Source of the DNA: Pseudomonadota bacterium
Lineage (GTDB): Bacteria; Pseudomonadota; Gammaproteobacteria; Steroidobacterales; Steroidobacteraceae
Assembly (NCBI GenBank): GCA_023423935.1
Contig: JAFAEQ010000079.1
Coordinates: forward strand, 1-62,617
Direction: 5' to 3'
Length of the DNA: 62,617 bases
A model generated the notes under the pieces. It was not told where the DNA came from. It saw only the letters and a list, made by a program, of their open reading frames with translations, and did no database searches. Shown here piece by piece: positions 27,267 to 36,556 of the stretch (the stretch's first letter is position 1; each line of letters begins with the position of its first letter). The position numbers and the translations under genes were made by a program.

Positions 27267-27523
27267 GCGATTCTCGATCTGGTCAGGGCGTGGCGAGCAT
27301 ACCTGCCCCGTCGGGGGCTGGGTATCAGCCGCGGCCGCCGGCCCCGCTACAAAGAACCGGGGTTCGAGAGCCCTGAAGGGAAGGCCTGACCCCCCTTACG
27401 GGGCCGCACCAAGGGTATCGGCAGGACTTCCAGCAGAACGGCCGGAAATTCGCGCCTGATGCCGGCGGCAGCCCTCGTAGGCTCGATTCCACCCGCAAAC
27501 GCGGCAGGATCAAGGAGCGCAGG

Positions 27524-28063
27524 ATGCGTACGGGAGCCCACTCCGCCGGGGTGACATTGCTGGAGCTGATGATCGTCCTCTCGATCATCGCGGTGCTGGG
27601 CACCCTCGCCGTCCCCAGCTTTTCCAATCTGATGCATGACAGCGGGCGCACCGCGGCCGTGAACAGCTTCGTTCACTCGCTGTATCTCGCCCGCAGCGAA
27701 GCGATCAAGCGCGGCCAGGTAGTCGTGCTGTGCAAGTCCAGCGATGGAAAGCAATGCACGAACAAGGCACCCGACTGGAACGGCGGATGGATGGTGTTCG
27801 TCAATGAGGACCGGGACGATCCACCAGTGCGCGAGAGCAATGAAGAAGTGATCTCCGTGTATCAGGGCTGGCCCTCAGGACACATCACCTCCAATCGCGC
27901 CTCCTACTCCTTCCGCGCCTACACTCAGGCGGTCGTGAACGGCACGATCGTGTTCTGCGATGCGCGTGGCACCGCTCATGCACGCGCGGTGATCATCAGT
28001 CACACGGGCCGTCCGCGTATCGCGCAGCGCGACTCCAGTAATAAGCCCCTGAAGTGCGGGTGA
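27524..28063 (+). CDS. fimT: GspH/FimT-family pseudopilin
   Basis: 179 aa with ribosome site aaggag. The type IV prepilin N-terminus (GVTLLELMIVLSIIAVLGTLA, with the +5 Glu after the Gly/Val cleavage site) is followed by the GspH/FimT globular domain with KRGQVVVLCKSSD and IIFC-like SHTGRPR blocks. Minor pseudopilins prime assembly of the type IV pilus. It sits 110 bases before pilV, as in Pseudomonas, but the remaining minor pilin genes do not follow. FimU is an equivalent name; I cannot separate FimT from FimU. Confidence 0.85.
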   Translation: MRTGAHSAGVTLLELMIVLSIIAVLGTLAVPSFSNLMHDSGRTAAVNSFVHSLYLARSEAIKRGQVVVLCKSSDGKQCTNKAPDWNGGWMVFVNEDRDDPPVRESNEEVISVYQGWPSGHITSNRASYSFRAYTQAVVNGTIVFCDARGTAHARAVIISHTGRPRIAQRDSSNKPLKCG

Positions 28064-28173
28064 AGCGAAAGGCGCCAGGCTGTAGGCTCTAGGCTGCGGG
28101 CAGATACAGAAATTCGACAGTGCAGACGCGATCATCACGAAACGGATATGCGAGATTCAGCCGCGAGCGGGTC

Positions 28174-28665
28174 ATGGGACACACGCCCGGCTGCTTGCGA
28201 GCCACCGCCCTCAGCCCGCGGCCTTCGGCCTTCCGTTCTTGCGGCTTCACCATCCTCGAGCTGATCGTGGCGCTGCTGGTCCTCGGGGTCGGTCTCGTCG
28301 GCATTGCATCGCTCTACGGCCAAGCCGTTCAGGAGCAGCAGGACAACGATCCTCGTGCTCGCGCAGCACGCCTCGCTCAGCAGATGGCTGAACGCATCAA
28401 GGCCAACACTGCAGGCAGAGTCGGCTATGCAAGCGTCGTCGGCGTGGTATGCGTGAAAGATGGCAACGACGCACGCCCGCAAGTGGCCGCCGCGCAGGAA
28501 GCAGCCTGCTGGCAGGACGAGATCGAGGAAGAACTGCCGAACGGCAGTGGCGCGGTCACACGCGACACGAAAACCAACCCCCCGACCTACGTGATCGCCG
28601 TCAGCTGGTCAGCCGCGGGCTCTGGCGCGGCCAGCTATGTCATGCGCGTACAACCGGAACGTTGA
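28174..28665 (+). CDS. pilV: Type IV pilus minor pseudopilin PilV-like
   Basis: 163 aa from the ATG at 28174; the upstream 18 codons are open but improbable. The prepilin signal is unusually long (about 24 residues) before CGFTILELIVALLVLGVGLVG, whose 'GxGLxG' tail is characteristic of PilV. The C-terminal part has Cys residues in VVCVKDG and AACWQDE that could form a disulfide. It should join FimT/PilW/PilX at the pilus tip. The next gene is ispH on the opposite strand, so pilW-pilX-pilY1-pilE are absent here. Confidence 0.82.
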   Translation: MGHTPGCLRATALSPRPSAFRSCGFTILELIVALLVLGVGLVGIASLYGQAVQEQQDNDPRARAARLAQQMAERIKANTAGRVGYASVVGVVCVKDGNDARPQVAAAQEAACWQDEIEEELPNGSGAVTRDTKTNPPTYVIAVSWSAAGSGAASYVMRVQPER

Positions 28666-28681
28666 AGCGCAGCGATGCGCG

Positions 28682-29647
28682 CTACTGAGCCGAACTGCGC
28701 GGCGTCGGCAGTGCCACACGCAATTCACGCGGCAGACTGAAGACGACGCTTTCCTGCTGGCCAAGCAGGTTCACCGGGGGCTCTCCGCCCCATTCGCGAA
28801 TTCTCGCAACCACGCGCTCCACGAGAATTTCCGGCGCCGAAGCGCCCGCGGTCACACCGACAGCCTTCTTGCCCTCGAACCATTCGCGCTGCAGATCTTC
28901 TGGCCCGTCGATGAGATAGCCCGGAATACCTGCCTTCTCGGCAATCTCACGCAACCGATTCGAATTGGAGCTCGTCGGCGAGCCCACCACCAGAATCAGA
29001 TCGCAGCGTTCGACCAGCTGCTTGACCGCGTCCTGCCGGTTCTGCGTTGCGTAGCAGATGTCTTCCTTGCGCGGGCTCGCCAGATCAGGGAACCGTCGTC
29101 GCAGCGCGTCCACGACCACCTGGGTGTCATCGACAGACAAGGTCGTTTGCGTGACGAACGCCAGGCGCGAGGGATCGCGCACGTCGAGATGCTCGACGTC
29201 ATCGGGTGTTTCGACCAGCAGGATGCGACCGCCAAAGGACGTGTCGAACTGCCCCATCGTGCCTTCGACTTCGGGATGTCCCTCGTGACCGATCAGGATC
29301 ACTTCGCGGCCTTCGCGCGCATAGCGCGTAACTTCCATGTGGACCTTCGTCACGAGCGGACAGGTCGCATCGAATACCTTGAGTCCGCGGTTACGCGCTT
29401 CATGCTGCACGGCGCGCGAGACGCCATGCGCACTGAAAATCACCGTCGCATCGGCCGGCACCTGATCGAGTTCCTCCACGAACACCGCACCCATGTTGCG
29501 CAGACGTTCCACCACATAGCGGTTGTGGACGACTTCATGGCGCACGTAGATCGGCGCGCCGAACAGCTCGATGGCGCGCTCCACGATGTCGATGGCGCGA
29601 TCGACGCCGGCGCAGAAACCGCGAGGATTGGCGAGCAGGATCTGCAC
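28682..29647 (-). CDS. ispH: 4-hydroxy-3-methylbut-2-enyl diphosphate reductase
   Basis: 321 aa from a GTG that shares its G with the lspA stop (TAGTG). NPRGFCAGVDRAIDIVE (Cys12), SAHGVS, DATCPLVTKVH, GHEGHPEVEGTMGQ, VGSPTSSNSNRL and GVTAGASAPE are all present, giving the three cluster cysteines and the catalytic Glu. It carries out the last MEP-pathway step to IPP and DMAPP using a [4Fe-4S] cluster. It is the last gene of ileS-lspA-ispH; fkpB, often between lspA and ispH, is missing. Confidence 0.97.
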   Translation of the reverse strand: MQILLANPRGFCAGVDRAIDIVERAIELFGAPIYVRHEVVHNRYVVERLRNMGAVFVEELDQVPADATVIFSAHGVSRAVQHEARNRGLKVFDATCPLVTKVHMEVTRYAREGREVILIGHEGHPEVEGTMGQFDTSFGGRILLVETPDDVEHLDVRDPSRLAFVTQTTLSVDDTQVVVDALRRRFPDLASPRKEDICYATQNRQDAVKQLVERCDLILVVGSPTSSNSNRLREIAEKAGIPGYLIDGPEDLQREWFEGKKAVGVTAGASAPEILVERVVARIREWGGEPPVNLLGQQESVVFSLPRELRVALPTPRSSAQ

Positions 29648-30201
29648 TACTTCTTCTCCGAGTGCGCCGCAGGTGCGCTCTTGTCGACTTTTTCGCGACT
29701 GCTTTCACGCAGCGCATCCAGCAGCAGACATGCCGCGCCGATCGAAATCGCCGTGTCAGCGATATTGAACGCCGGGAAATCCCAGGTGCGCCAATGGAAG
29801 TAGATGAAGTCGACGACATAGCCGAGCCACACACGATCGATCACGTTGCCGAGTGCGCCGCCAAGCACGAGCGACAAACCGACAGCAAGGAGCGTCTGCT
29901 CCGGCGTTCGAATGCGACGCATCCACAGCATCAGCACCACACTCACCACAAGAGCAAGCGCGATGAAGAACCAGCGCTGCCAGCCACCGGCGTCATGGAG
30001 CATGCTGAATGCCGCTCCGCGATTCTCGAGATAGACAATTTCCAGAATCGGCAGCAACGCATACGTCGCCTTGCCTTTGATTCCGCTGACGACCAGCGCC
30101 TTGGTCACCTGATCGACGAGAACGACCAGCACCGACAACCACAGCCAGTTGCTCGCGCCGCGCGTGGGATGGAACCAGATTTTGGAAGGCGTAGAGCTCA
30201 T
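29647..30201 (-). CDS. lspA: Lipoprotein signal peptidase (signal peptidase II)
   Basis: 184 aa, four membrane helices. The aspartyl protease residues are in GGALGNVIDRV and FPAFNIADTAISIG; LENRGAAFSML is the third family block. It cleaves prolipoproteins after lipid attachment at the outer face of the inner membrane. Its stop overlaps the ispH GTG by one base. The Lys/Glu-rich C-terminal tail is slightly longer than average. Confidence 0.97.
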   Translation of the reverse strand: MSSTPSKIWFHPTRGASNWLWLSVLVVLVDQVTKALVVSGIKGKATYALLPILEIVYLENRGAAFSMLHDAGGWQRWFFIALALVVSVVLMLWMRRIRTPEQTLLAVGLSLVLGGALGNVIDRVWLGYVVDFIYFHWRTWDFPAFNIADTAISIGAACLLLDALRESSREKVDKSAPAAHSEKK

Positions 30202-30363
30202 GATTGGCGAGTGATAGCAGTGATGACGGTGATGGAAGTGATGGAAGTGATGGAGGTCAGAGGTGGAGTGATGCGTGATGCGTGATGTGTGACGCGCCAG
30301 AACGCCGCAAGGCGACTCGGACCGTCATCACTGCCATCACTTTCATCACCTCATCACTATCAC
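30202..30363. repeat. TGATG-type spacer repeats, inverted arrangement
   Basis: About 30207-30290 is a run of agtgatg/gtgatgga units on the plus strand. About 30320-30362 has the complementary words (atcactgccatcactttcatcac). The two halves can pair as a long imperfect hairpin. It lies between ileS and lspA, which are on the same strand. No ORF is credible. Confidence 0.65.
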
Positions 30364-33174
30364 TCACGTAAATACCCTCACTTCGCCCTCTCCCGTCACA
30401 TTGGTGACACAGCGGCCGCAGATCTCGGGATGCTCGGGATGCGAGCCGACGTCCGGACGTTTGTGCCAGCAGCGCACGCATTTCGCAAATTCGGTCGGGC
30501 GGACCAGGATCCAGGTGTCGTTCCGATCATCATCCTGTGCGGCAACGGCGTTCTCCGGGCGCTCCGCCGCCGGATGGACTCGCGCTTCCGACGTGATGAA
30601 CACGAAGCGCAGCTCCGCGCCGAACTGCGACAGCATGTCGAAGAGGCGGGGCGCACAGTACAGATCGATCTCGGCATCGAGCGGCGCACCGATTCCACCG
30701 CTGTTGCGAAGCTTCTCGAGCTCACGCGATACGGCGCTGCGGACTTCGAGAATCGCATCCCAATCCAGCGATGGACGGACCGACGCACCTTGCGGCAGTT
30801 GTGCCCAGGTTTCGAAGAACACGGACTTGCCGCGTGCACCGGGCATCGAGCGCCAGATCTCCTCGCCGGTGAACGACAGGATCGGGGCCAGCCAGCGCAC
30901 CAGCGCCTCGCAGATCCAGAACATTGCCGTCTGCGCTGAACGACGCGCCGCGCTCTTCGCAGGGGTCGTGTACAGACGATCCTTCAGCACATCGAGATAG
31001 AAGCCGCCGAGATCGACGCTGCAGAAGTTGTGAACCTTCTGATAGATGAGATGGAACTGATAGTCGCGATACGCAGCAAGGACTTCCTCCTGCACCTGAT
31101 GCGTACGCCACAACGCCCAGCGATCGACCGCGACCAGATCGTTCAATGCGACCTGATCCTGCGCAGGATCGAAACCCGCGAGATTGCCGAGCAGGAAGCG
31201 CGCCGTGTTGCGAACGCGACGATACGATTCCGAAACGCGCTTCAGGATTTCATCCGACAGGCTCATCTCGTTGGCATAGTCGGTCGCCGCAACCCACAAA
31301 CGCAGCACGTCCGCGCCAAGCGTCCCAACGACTTTCTGCGGCACGATCACGTTGCCCAATGACTTGGACATTTTTCTGCCCTTCTCGTCGATGGTGAAGC
31401 CGTGCGTCAGCACCGCGCGATACGGCGCGCGATTGTGCTGAGCCACCGAGGTGAGCAACGAGCTGTGAAACCAGCCACGATGCTGATCGGAGCCTTCGAG
31501 ATACAGATCCGCAGGTGAAGTGATCTCGGGACGCATCGCAGTCACGCAGTGATGCATCGCGCCCGAATCGAACCAGACATCCATGATGTCCGTGACTTTC
31601 TCGTAGTCTTTGGCTTCGGCACCGAGCAATTGCGCGGGATCGAGATCGGACCACGCATCGATACCATCCTTCTCGACGAGCGTGGCTACTTCGTTCACCA
31701 ACTCCGCCGAACGCGGATGCAATTCCCCGCTGGCTTTGTGCGTGAACAGCGGGATCGGCACGCCCCACACGCGCTGACGCGAGATACACCAGTCCGGACG
31801 ATCCGCGATCATGTTGCCGATGCGGCTCTCGCCCCAGGACGGCATCCATTTCACTTTGCCGATCTCGCGCAATGCCGCCTGGCGCAGTCCTTGCGCTTCC
31901 ATGCTGATGAACCACTGTGCGGTCGCTCGGAAGATGATCGGCGTCTTGTGTCGCCAGCAATGCGGATAGCTGTGACGCAGCACCGCCTCGTGCAACAAGG
32001 CGTCGCGCTCTTTCAGCACCTCGATCACGTGCTTGTTCGCATCGAACACGCGCTCGCCTTCGAAGAACTGGGTGCCGGGCACGAACCGACCATCGCTGCC
32101 AACAGGATTGTCGATCTTGAGCTTGTACTTGAGGCCGACCACATAGTCTTCCTGACCATGGCCCGGCGCGGTGTGCACGGCGCCCGTACCCGCATCGAGC
32201 GTCACGTGATCGCCGAGGATCACGGGGACCGTGCGCTCATAGAACGGATGCGAAAGCTCCAGGCCTTCGAGCGCATCACCGGTGACTTCAGCCACCGTCT
32301 TCGATTCAGCGATGCCCGCGCGATCGAGCACCGACTTCGCAAGGTCGGTCGCAAGGATCAGGAGCTCGGCACCGATATCGATGAGCGAGTACCTGATCTG
32401 CGGGCCGAGCGCCACGGCCTGGTTTGCTGGCAGGGTCCATGGAGTCGTCGTCCATATCACCGCGCTCACGCGCGCAGCAGGCGCGGACTTCAATCCGAAT
32501 CGACGCGCGACGTCCGCGACATCCTTCACCGCAAACTTCACATCGATCGCGGGCGAATTCTTGTCTTCGTACTCGACTTCCGCCTCGGCCAGCGCCGAGC
32601 GGCAGTCGAGACACCAGTGCACGGGCTTCAGGCCCTTGTACACGTGACCGTTGCGCAGGATCTGCGCGAACGCACGCAACTGCTCGGCTTCATAGCGCGA
32701 CTGCATGGTCATGTAGGGACGATCCCAGTCGCCCATCACACCGAGCCGTTTGAAATCTTCGCGCTGGCCGTTCACCTGCTCCATCGCGTACTCACGGCAC
32801 GCCTGACGGAATGCTTTCGGCTCGAGCGCCTTCACTTCCTTGCCGCGCGTCTTCTCGATCTGGTGTTCGATGGGCAGACCGTGACAGTCCCAACCCGGCA
32901 CGTAAGGCGCGTCATAGCCGTCGAGCGAACGCGACTTCACGACGATGTCCTTCAACACCTTGTTGATTGCATGACCCAGGTGAATCGCACCGTTCGCGTA
33001 CGGGGGGCCGTCCGCGAGAATGAACGTGGGACGGCCGCGCGCGACCTCGCGAAGCTGAGCGTAAATGGTGTTCGACTCCCACCACTTGAGCATTTCGGGT
33101 TCGCGACGTGCCAGATCCGCCTTCATCGGGAAGTCGGTCTTGGGCAGATTGATGGTGTCTTTGTAATCGACCAT
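30364..33174 (-). CDS. ileS: Isoleucyl-tRNA synthetase
   Basis: 936 aa. The class I HIGH motif is in PPYANGAIHLGHAINKV, the editing domain in the middle (about 195-400), and KMSKS in GRKMSKSLGNVI. The C-terminal zinc site is KCVRCWHKRP...HPEICGRCVTNV. It charges tRNA-Ile and edits valine. It lies downstream of ribF on the same strand with the conserved order murJ-ribF-ileS-lspA-ispH. The single C-terminal zinc finger and length are those of the bacterial (mupirocin-sensitive) class. Confidence 0.98.
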   Translation of the reverse strand: MVDYKDTINLPKTDFPMKADLARREPEMLKWWESNTIYAQLREVARGRPTFILADGPPYANGAIHLGHAINKVLKDIVVKSRSLDGYDAPYVPGWDCHGLPIEHQIEKTRGKEVKALEPKAFRQACREYAMEQVNGQREDFKRLGVMGDWDRPYMTMQSRYEAEQLRAFAQILRNGHVYKGLKPVHWCLDCRSALAEAEVEYEDKNSPAIDVKFAVKDVADVARRFGLKSAPAARVSAVIWTTTPWTLPANQAVALGPQIRYSLIDIGAELLILATDLAKSVLDRAGIAESKTVAEVTGDALEGLELSHPFYERTVPVILGDHVTLDAGTGAVHTAPGHGQEDYVVGLKYKLKIDNPVGSDGRFVPGTQFFEGERVFDANKHVIEVLKERDALLHEAVLRHSYPHCWRHKTPIIFRATAQWFISMEAQGLRQAALREIGKVKWMPSWGESRIGNMIADRPDWCISRQRVWGVPIPLFTHKASGELHPRSAELVNEVATLVEKDGIDAWSDLDPAQLLGAEAKDYEKVTDIMDVWFDSGAMHHCVTAMRPEITSPADLYLEGSDQHRGWFHSSLLTSVAQHNRAPYRAVLTHGFTIDEKGRKMSKSLGNVIVPQKVVGTLGADVLRLWVAATDYANEMSLSDEILKRVSESYRRVRNTARFLLGNLAGFDPAQDQVALNDLVAVDRWALWRTHQVQEEVLAAYRDYQFHLIYQKVHNFCSVDLGGFYLDVLKDRLYTTPAKSAARRSAQTAMFWICEALVRWLAPILSFTGEEIWRSMPGARGKSVFFETWAQLPQGASVRPSLDWDAILEVRSAVSRELEKLRNSGGIGAPLDAEIDLYCAPRLFDMLSQFGAELRFVFITSEARVHPAAERPENAVAAQDDDRNDTWILVRPTEFAKCVRCWHKRPDVGSHPEHPEICGRCVTNVTGEGEVRVFT

Positions 33175-33254
33175 TAGTTATCGAAGCTCATTACATTCAA
33201 GGGCCGCCACTCGTTCGTGCGGCCATTCGACGGACTCTCAACGCCAGGCGAGCG

Positions 33255-34184
33255 TCAATCGCGGATCAGAATCTCCCGTGCCAGAGCAGCATCCTTGTGC
33301 ATCTGCTCGACCAGGGCATCGACATTCGGAAACCACAGCTCATCGCGCAACCGCTCGATGAAATCGACGTGCAGATACTGCCGGTACAGATCGCCGGCGA
33401 AATCGAACACGTGCGCTTCCAGCAGCAATTCTGATCCATTCACCGCAGGCCGCGTCCCCAGGCTCGCGACAGCCGGCATGTCGATCAATCCCGCGCCGGA
33501 CACTTTCACGGCGAAAATGCCTGCGAGTGGCGTGGCGCGTCGATGCAAGCGCAGATTGGCGGTCGGGTAGCCCAGTTCGCGGCCCAGCTTGGCGCCGTGC
33601 ACCACCTTGCCGGTGATTCGATACGGACGACCCAGGAATTTCCAGGCGCGGGCCATATTGCCTGCATCGAGCGCCTGGCGCACCAGCGAACTACTCACCC
33701 GTTCGCCGTCGATCTCGAAGGGAGGCACTTCGATCACATCGAACCCGAGCTTCAGCCCCTCCTCGCGCAGCTTCGCCACATTGCCTTGATGCTGGCGACC
33801 GAAGCGGAAATCGTGACCGACGATCACTTCACGGACGCCGAGCGCATCGACGAGGACCCGCCGAATGAACTCATCCGCCGTCAGCGAACGGATCTTCTCA
33901 TTGAAATGAAGACAGACGAACCGCTCGACCCCATAGCGTTCGAACGCCTCGTAGCGCTCGCGAAAGCGAGTCAGACGTGCCGGCGGCGTACCTTTTGCGA
34001 AAAACTCGCGCGGCGTGGGCTCGAACGCCACCGCAGTCGCAGGCAGTCCATGCAAAGCGGCGCGCTCGCGCAGCACGCGGATCATTTCCTGGTGCCCGCG
34101 GTGCACGCCGTCGAAGGCGCCGATGGTCAGCACACAACCACGATGTCGCGGGCGCAGGTTGTACAGGCCCCGAATCAGCTCCAT
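33255..34184 (-). CDS. ribF: Bifunctional riboflavin kinase/FAD synthetase
   Basis: 309 aa from MELIRGLYNLRPRHRGC; an upstream ATG at 34202 adds 6 residues. The N-terminal FMN adenylyltransferase has TIGAFDGVHRGHQEMI and VGHDFRFGRQHQGNV. The C-terminal riboflavin kinase has GRPYRITGKVVHGAKLGRELGYPTANL. It makes FMN and then FAD. The gene lies between murJ and ileS as in other Gammaproteobacteria. Confidence 0.97.
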   Translation of the reverse strand: MELIRGLYNLRPRHRGCVLTIGAFDGVHRGHQEMIRVLRERAALHGLPATAVAFEPTPREFFAKGTPPARLTRFRERYEAFERYGVERFVCLHFNEKIRSLTADEFIRRVLVDALGVREVIVGHDFRFGRQHQGNVAKLREEGLKLGFDVIEVPPFEIDGERVSSSLVRQALDAGNMARAWKFLGRPYRITGKVVHGAKLGRELGYPTANLRLHRRATPLAGIFAVKVSGAGLIDMPAVASLGTRPAVNGSELLLEAHVFDFAGDLYRQYLHVDFIERLRDELWFPNVDALVEQMHKDAALAREILIRD

Positions 34185-34224
34185 CGCGGCCGCGAACTCC
34201 ACATCATCTTGAGGAATGCCCCGA

Positions 34225-35823
34225 TTATAGAGCGCCCGAGGTTGCTGCGCCGATCGCAGTCCGGACCCTGAACTGGTGGACGCGCACGCCCATCAACCAG
34301 AGCGACGCGAAATAGATTGCGCCGCCTCCGGCCACGAGCCCTGAAATCCAGATCAAGCGGTGCACCGTCGAGGCCGCGAGCCATTCCGCCACCGATCCGC
34401 CGAACATCACCAGGAAAACCGCCATCAGCGCGCTGGCGATGACGATCTGGATCAGAAGCCGCCGTGTGCCCACCTCTTTGCGCAGGACGCCGCTGCGCAC
34501 CAGGCCCGTATAGAGCAATGTCGCATTGAACATCGCACCGATGCCGTTGCTGAGCGCGAGCAAGGCGTGCATGCCCTTCTCTTCCAGCCGACCGGTTGCG
34601 AACAAGGCCACAAGGACGACCAGATTCAGAATCATCGTGAGCCCGAGCGCGCGCATCGCAATCTTCACCGGTCCCTTGGTGTCCTGGCGCGCGTAGTACC
34701 CAGGTGCCAATACCTTGATCAGACTCCAGCCGAGCAACGCAAACGAGAACGCCATCAATGCAAGCTGCGTCATTTCGACATCGAGCGCCGTGAACTCGCG
34801 ACGGTGATAGATCGCCACCGTGATCGGACCTGCCAAGACAAAAAGCGCGACCGATGCGGGAATGACGATCAGGCACACTAGGCGAATCGCCCACGACAGT
34901 GTCGCTGAGAACTCATGCGCCGATTCTCGTGCATGCTGCGCGGACAGACTCGGCAGGATCACGGTTGCCAGCGCGATGCTGAAAACCCCCAGGGGAAACT
35001 CGACCAGGCGATCCGCAAAATAGAGCCAGGTCATGCTGCCGTCGGCGAGTAACGAGGCGATGCCGGTGCTGATCATGACGCTCAGCTGTCCCATCGACGA
35101 GCCGACGATCGCCGGCCCCATCAGCTTTGCGATCCTGCGGACCGCCTCATGCTGGAAATTCCATTTGGGCCAGCGCAGCACCCCCATTTTCAAGAGCGGC
35201 GGCACGAGCAGCAGCACTTGGCCAATCCCACCGACGAACACACCGACCGCGAGCGCAACGACCGGCTGCTCGAAATACGGCGACAGCCATGCCGCGAACA
35301 CGATCATCACGACGTTCAACAGCACCGAGCTGAACGCCGGCAGCGCAAACTTTTGGTAACTGTTCAGCACACCGCCCGCGAGTGCCGTCAGCGACACGAA
35401 CAGCAGATACGGGAACGTCCAGCGCAGCATCAAGACCGCGAGATCGAACTGTCCTGCATCTTTTGTTTTGAAGCCCGGCGCGCAGATCAGCACGATGATC
35501 GGCGCAATGATCACGCCGATGATCGAGACGATCAGCAAGAACAATCCGAGCGTGCCGGCAACCGAATCGACCAGCCCCCGCACCTCCTCCGTCGAACGCT
35601 TCGCACGGTATTCCGCGACGACCGGGACGAACGCCTGCGAAAAAGCGCCTTCGGCGAACAGGCGCCGCAGCAGGTTGGGAATCTGATTCGCCAGCACGAA
35701 CGCTTCGAGCGCGACCGCCGGAATCATGGAGGCGTACACGACATCACGCGCCAGGCCCGTAATCCGGGACAGGAGCGTGGTCAAACCGACGACGGCGGTG
35801 CTGCGAAAAAAGCCGCGACTCAT
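34225..35823 (-). CDS. murJ: Lipid II flippase MurJ
   Basis: 532 aa from MSRGFFRSTAVVGLTTLLSRITG, 14 predicted membrane helices. The family block GLARDVVYASMIPAVALEAFVLANQIPNLLRRLFAEGAFSQAFVPVV near 20-70 is intact. MurJ flips the peptidoglycan precursor lipid II to the periplasmic side of the inner membrane. It is followed by ribF after about 40 bases. A 13-codon upstream extension is open but off-family. Confidence 0.96.
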   Translation of the reverse strand: MSRGFFRSTAVVGLTTLLSRITGLARDVVYASMIPAVALEAFVLANQIPNLLRRLFAEGAFSQAFVPVVAEYRAKRSTEEVRGLVDSVAGTLGLFLLIVSIIGVIIAPIIVLICAPGFKTKDAGQFDLAVLMLRWTFPYLLFVSLTALAGGVLNSYQKFALPAFSSVLLNVVMIVFAAWLSPYFEQPVVALAVGVFVGGIGQVLLLVPPLLKMGVLRWPKWNFQHEAVRRIAKLMGPAIVGSSMGQLSVMISTGIASLLADGSMTWLYFADRLVEFPLGVFSIALATVILPSLSAQHARESAHEFSATLSWAIRLVCLIVIPASVALFVLAGPITVAIYHRREFTALDVEMTQLALMAFSFALLGWSLIKVLAPGYYARQDTKGPVKIAMRALGLTMILNLVVLVALFATGRLEEKGMHALLALSNGIGAMFNATLLYTGLVRSGVLRKEVGTRRLLIQIVIASALMAVFLVMFGGSVAEWLAASTVHRLIWISGLVAGGGAIYFASLWLMGVRVHQFRVRTAIGAATSGAL

Positions 35824-35879
35824 CGAGGGCGGCCGTAAGGGGCTGAATTCATGGGGCGGCAATGGTACAGGGGACGAAG

Positions 35880-35998
35880 CCTATGAGGCGCTAGGTCCTA
35901 GCTCCTAGGTTCTAGGCTAAAGCCAAGAGACCTGGCTCCGCCCGATCACTTCGCGTCGCCGCCTTCGCCTTGCTCTTGCCTACAGCCTACAGCCTGGG
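35880..35998. repeat. CTAG-rich spacer repeats upstream of murJ/rpsT
   Basis: tgaggcgctaggtcctagc...ctaggttctaggct at 35880-35922 and a second run tgcctacagcctacagcctg at 35978-35998. This is the same degenerate family as at 5.7-5.9 kb. It lies in the divergent spacer between murJ and rpsT. Confidence 0.65.
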
Positions 35999-36101
35999 GA
36001 CCGAGTCCTTAGGCGCCCAGGTCCCAAAAATCCGTGATTCCGCTTGCCTTGCGCGAGCCTGATCGGCAGAATTCGCGCCTCTTTTTTGGAGTCGATCCGC
36101 C

Positions 36102-36371
36102 GTGGCCAATATCAAGTCAGCTCAGAAGCGTGCAGAACAGACGATCAAGCGCCGTGCCCGCAACATGGCAGCTCGTTCCAAGTTCCGTACCGCTATCAAG
36201 AGCGTGATCGCGGCGGTTGAGTCCGGCGATAAGGCCGTAGCAACCGAGAAGTTCAAGGCTGCCAGCCCTGTGATCGACTCGATGGTCAACAAGGGCATCA
36301 TCCACCGCAACAAGGCGTCGCGGCATAAGAGCCAGCTGAACGCCCGCATCAAGGAAATGGGCGCGGAGTGA
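36102..36371 (+). CDS. rpsT: 30S ribosomal protein S20
   Basis: 89 aa starting at GTG (MANIKSAQKRAEQTIKRRARN), with ribosome site ttggag. The Lys/Arg-rich helical bundle and the ending KASRHKSQLNARIKEMG are typical. It binds 16S rRNA early in 30S assembly. rpsT commonly uses a non-AUG start, linked in E. coli to its translational autoregulation; the GTG here fits that. It is divergent from murJ. Confidence 0.98.
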   Translation: MANIKSAQKRAEQTIKRRARNMAARSKFRTAIKSVIAAVESGDKAVATEKFKAASPVIDSMVNKGIIHRNKASRHKSQLNARIKEMGAE

Positions 36372-36416
36372 GGCTGAGCAGCGAGCTGACTAGTCGCTAG
36401 TCCGCTGGCCAGAATG

Positions 36417-36445
36417 AGAAAAGCCGGGCAATGCCCGGCTTTTTC
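36417..36445. terminator. Rho-independent terminator after rpsT
   Basis: aaaagccgggc aat gcccggctttttc, strong stem with T5; it may also end the convergent obgE transcript. Confidence 0.92.
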
Positions 36446-36556
36446 GTTTCTGTTGCACGACAAATGTGTGGAGCTATCGGGTGGCTCGCTGTGGGTTCGG
36501 CTTCAGCCGAACAAGAGCGCAGCGAGCTCGGCGCAATACAGTGGGCCTGAATCCCA

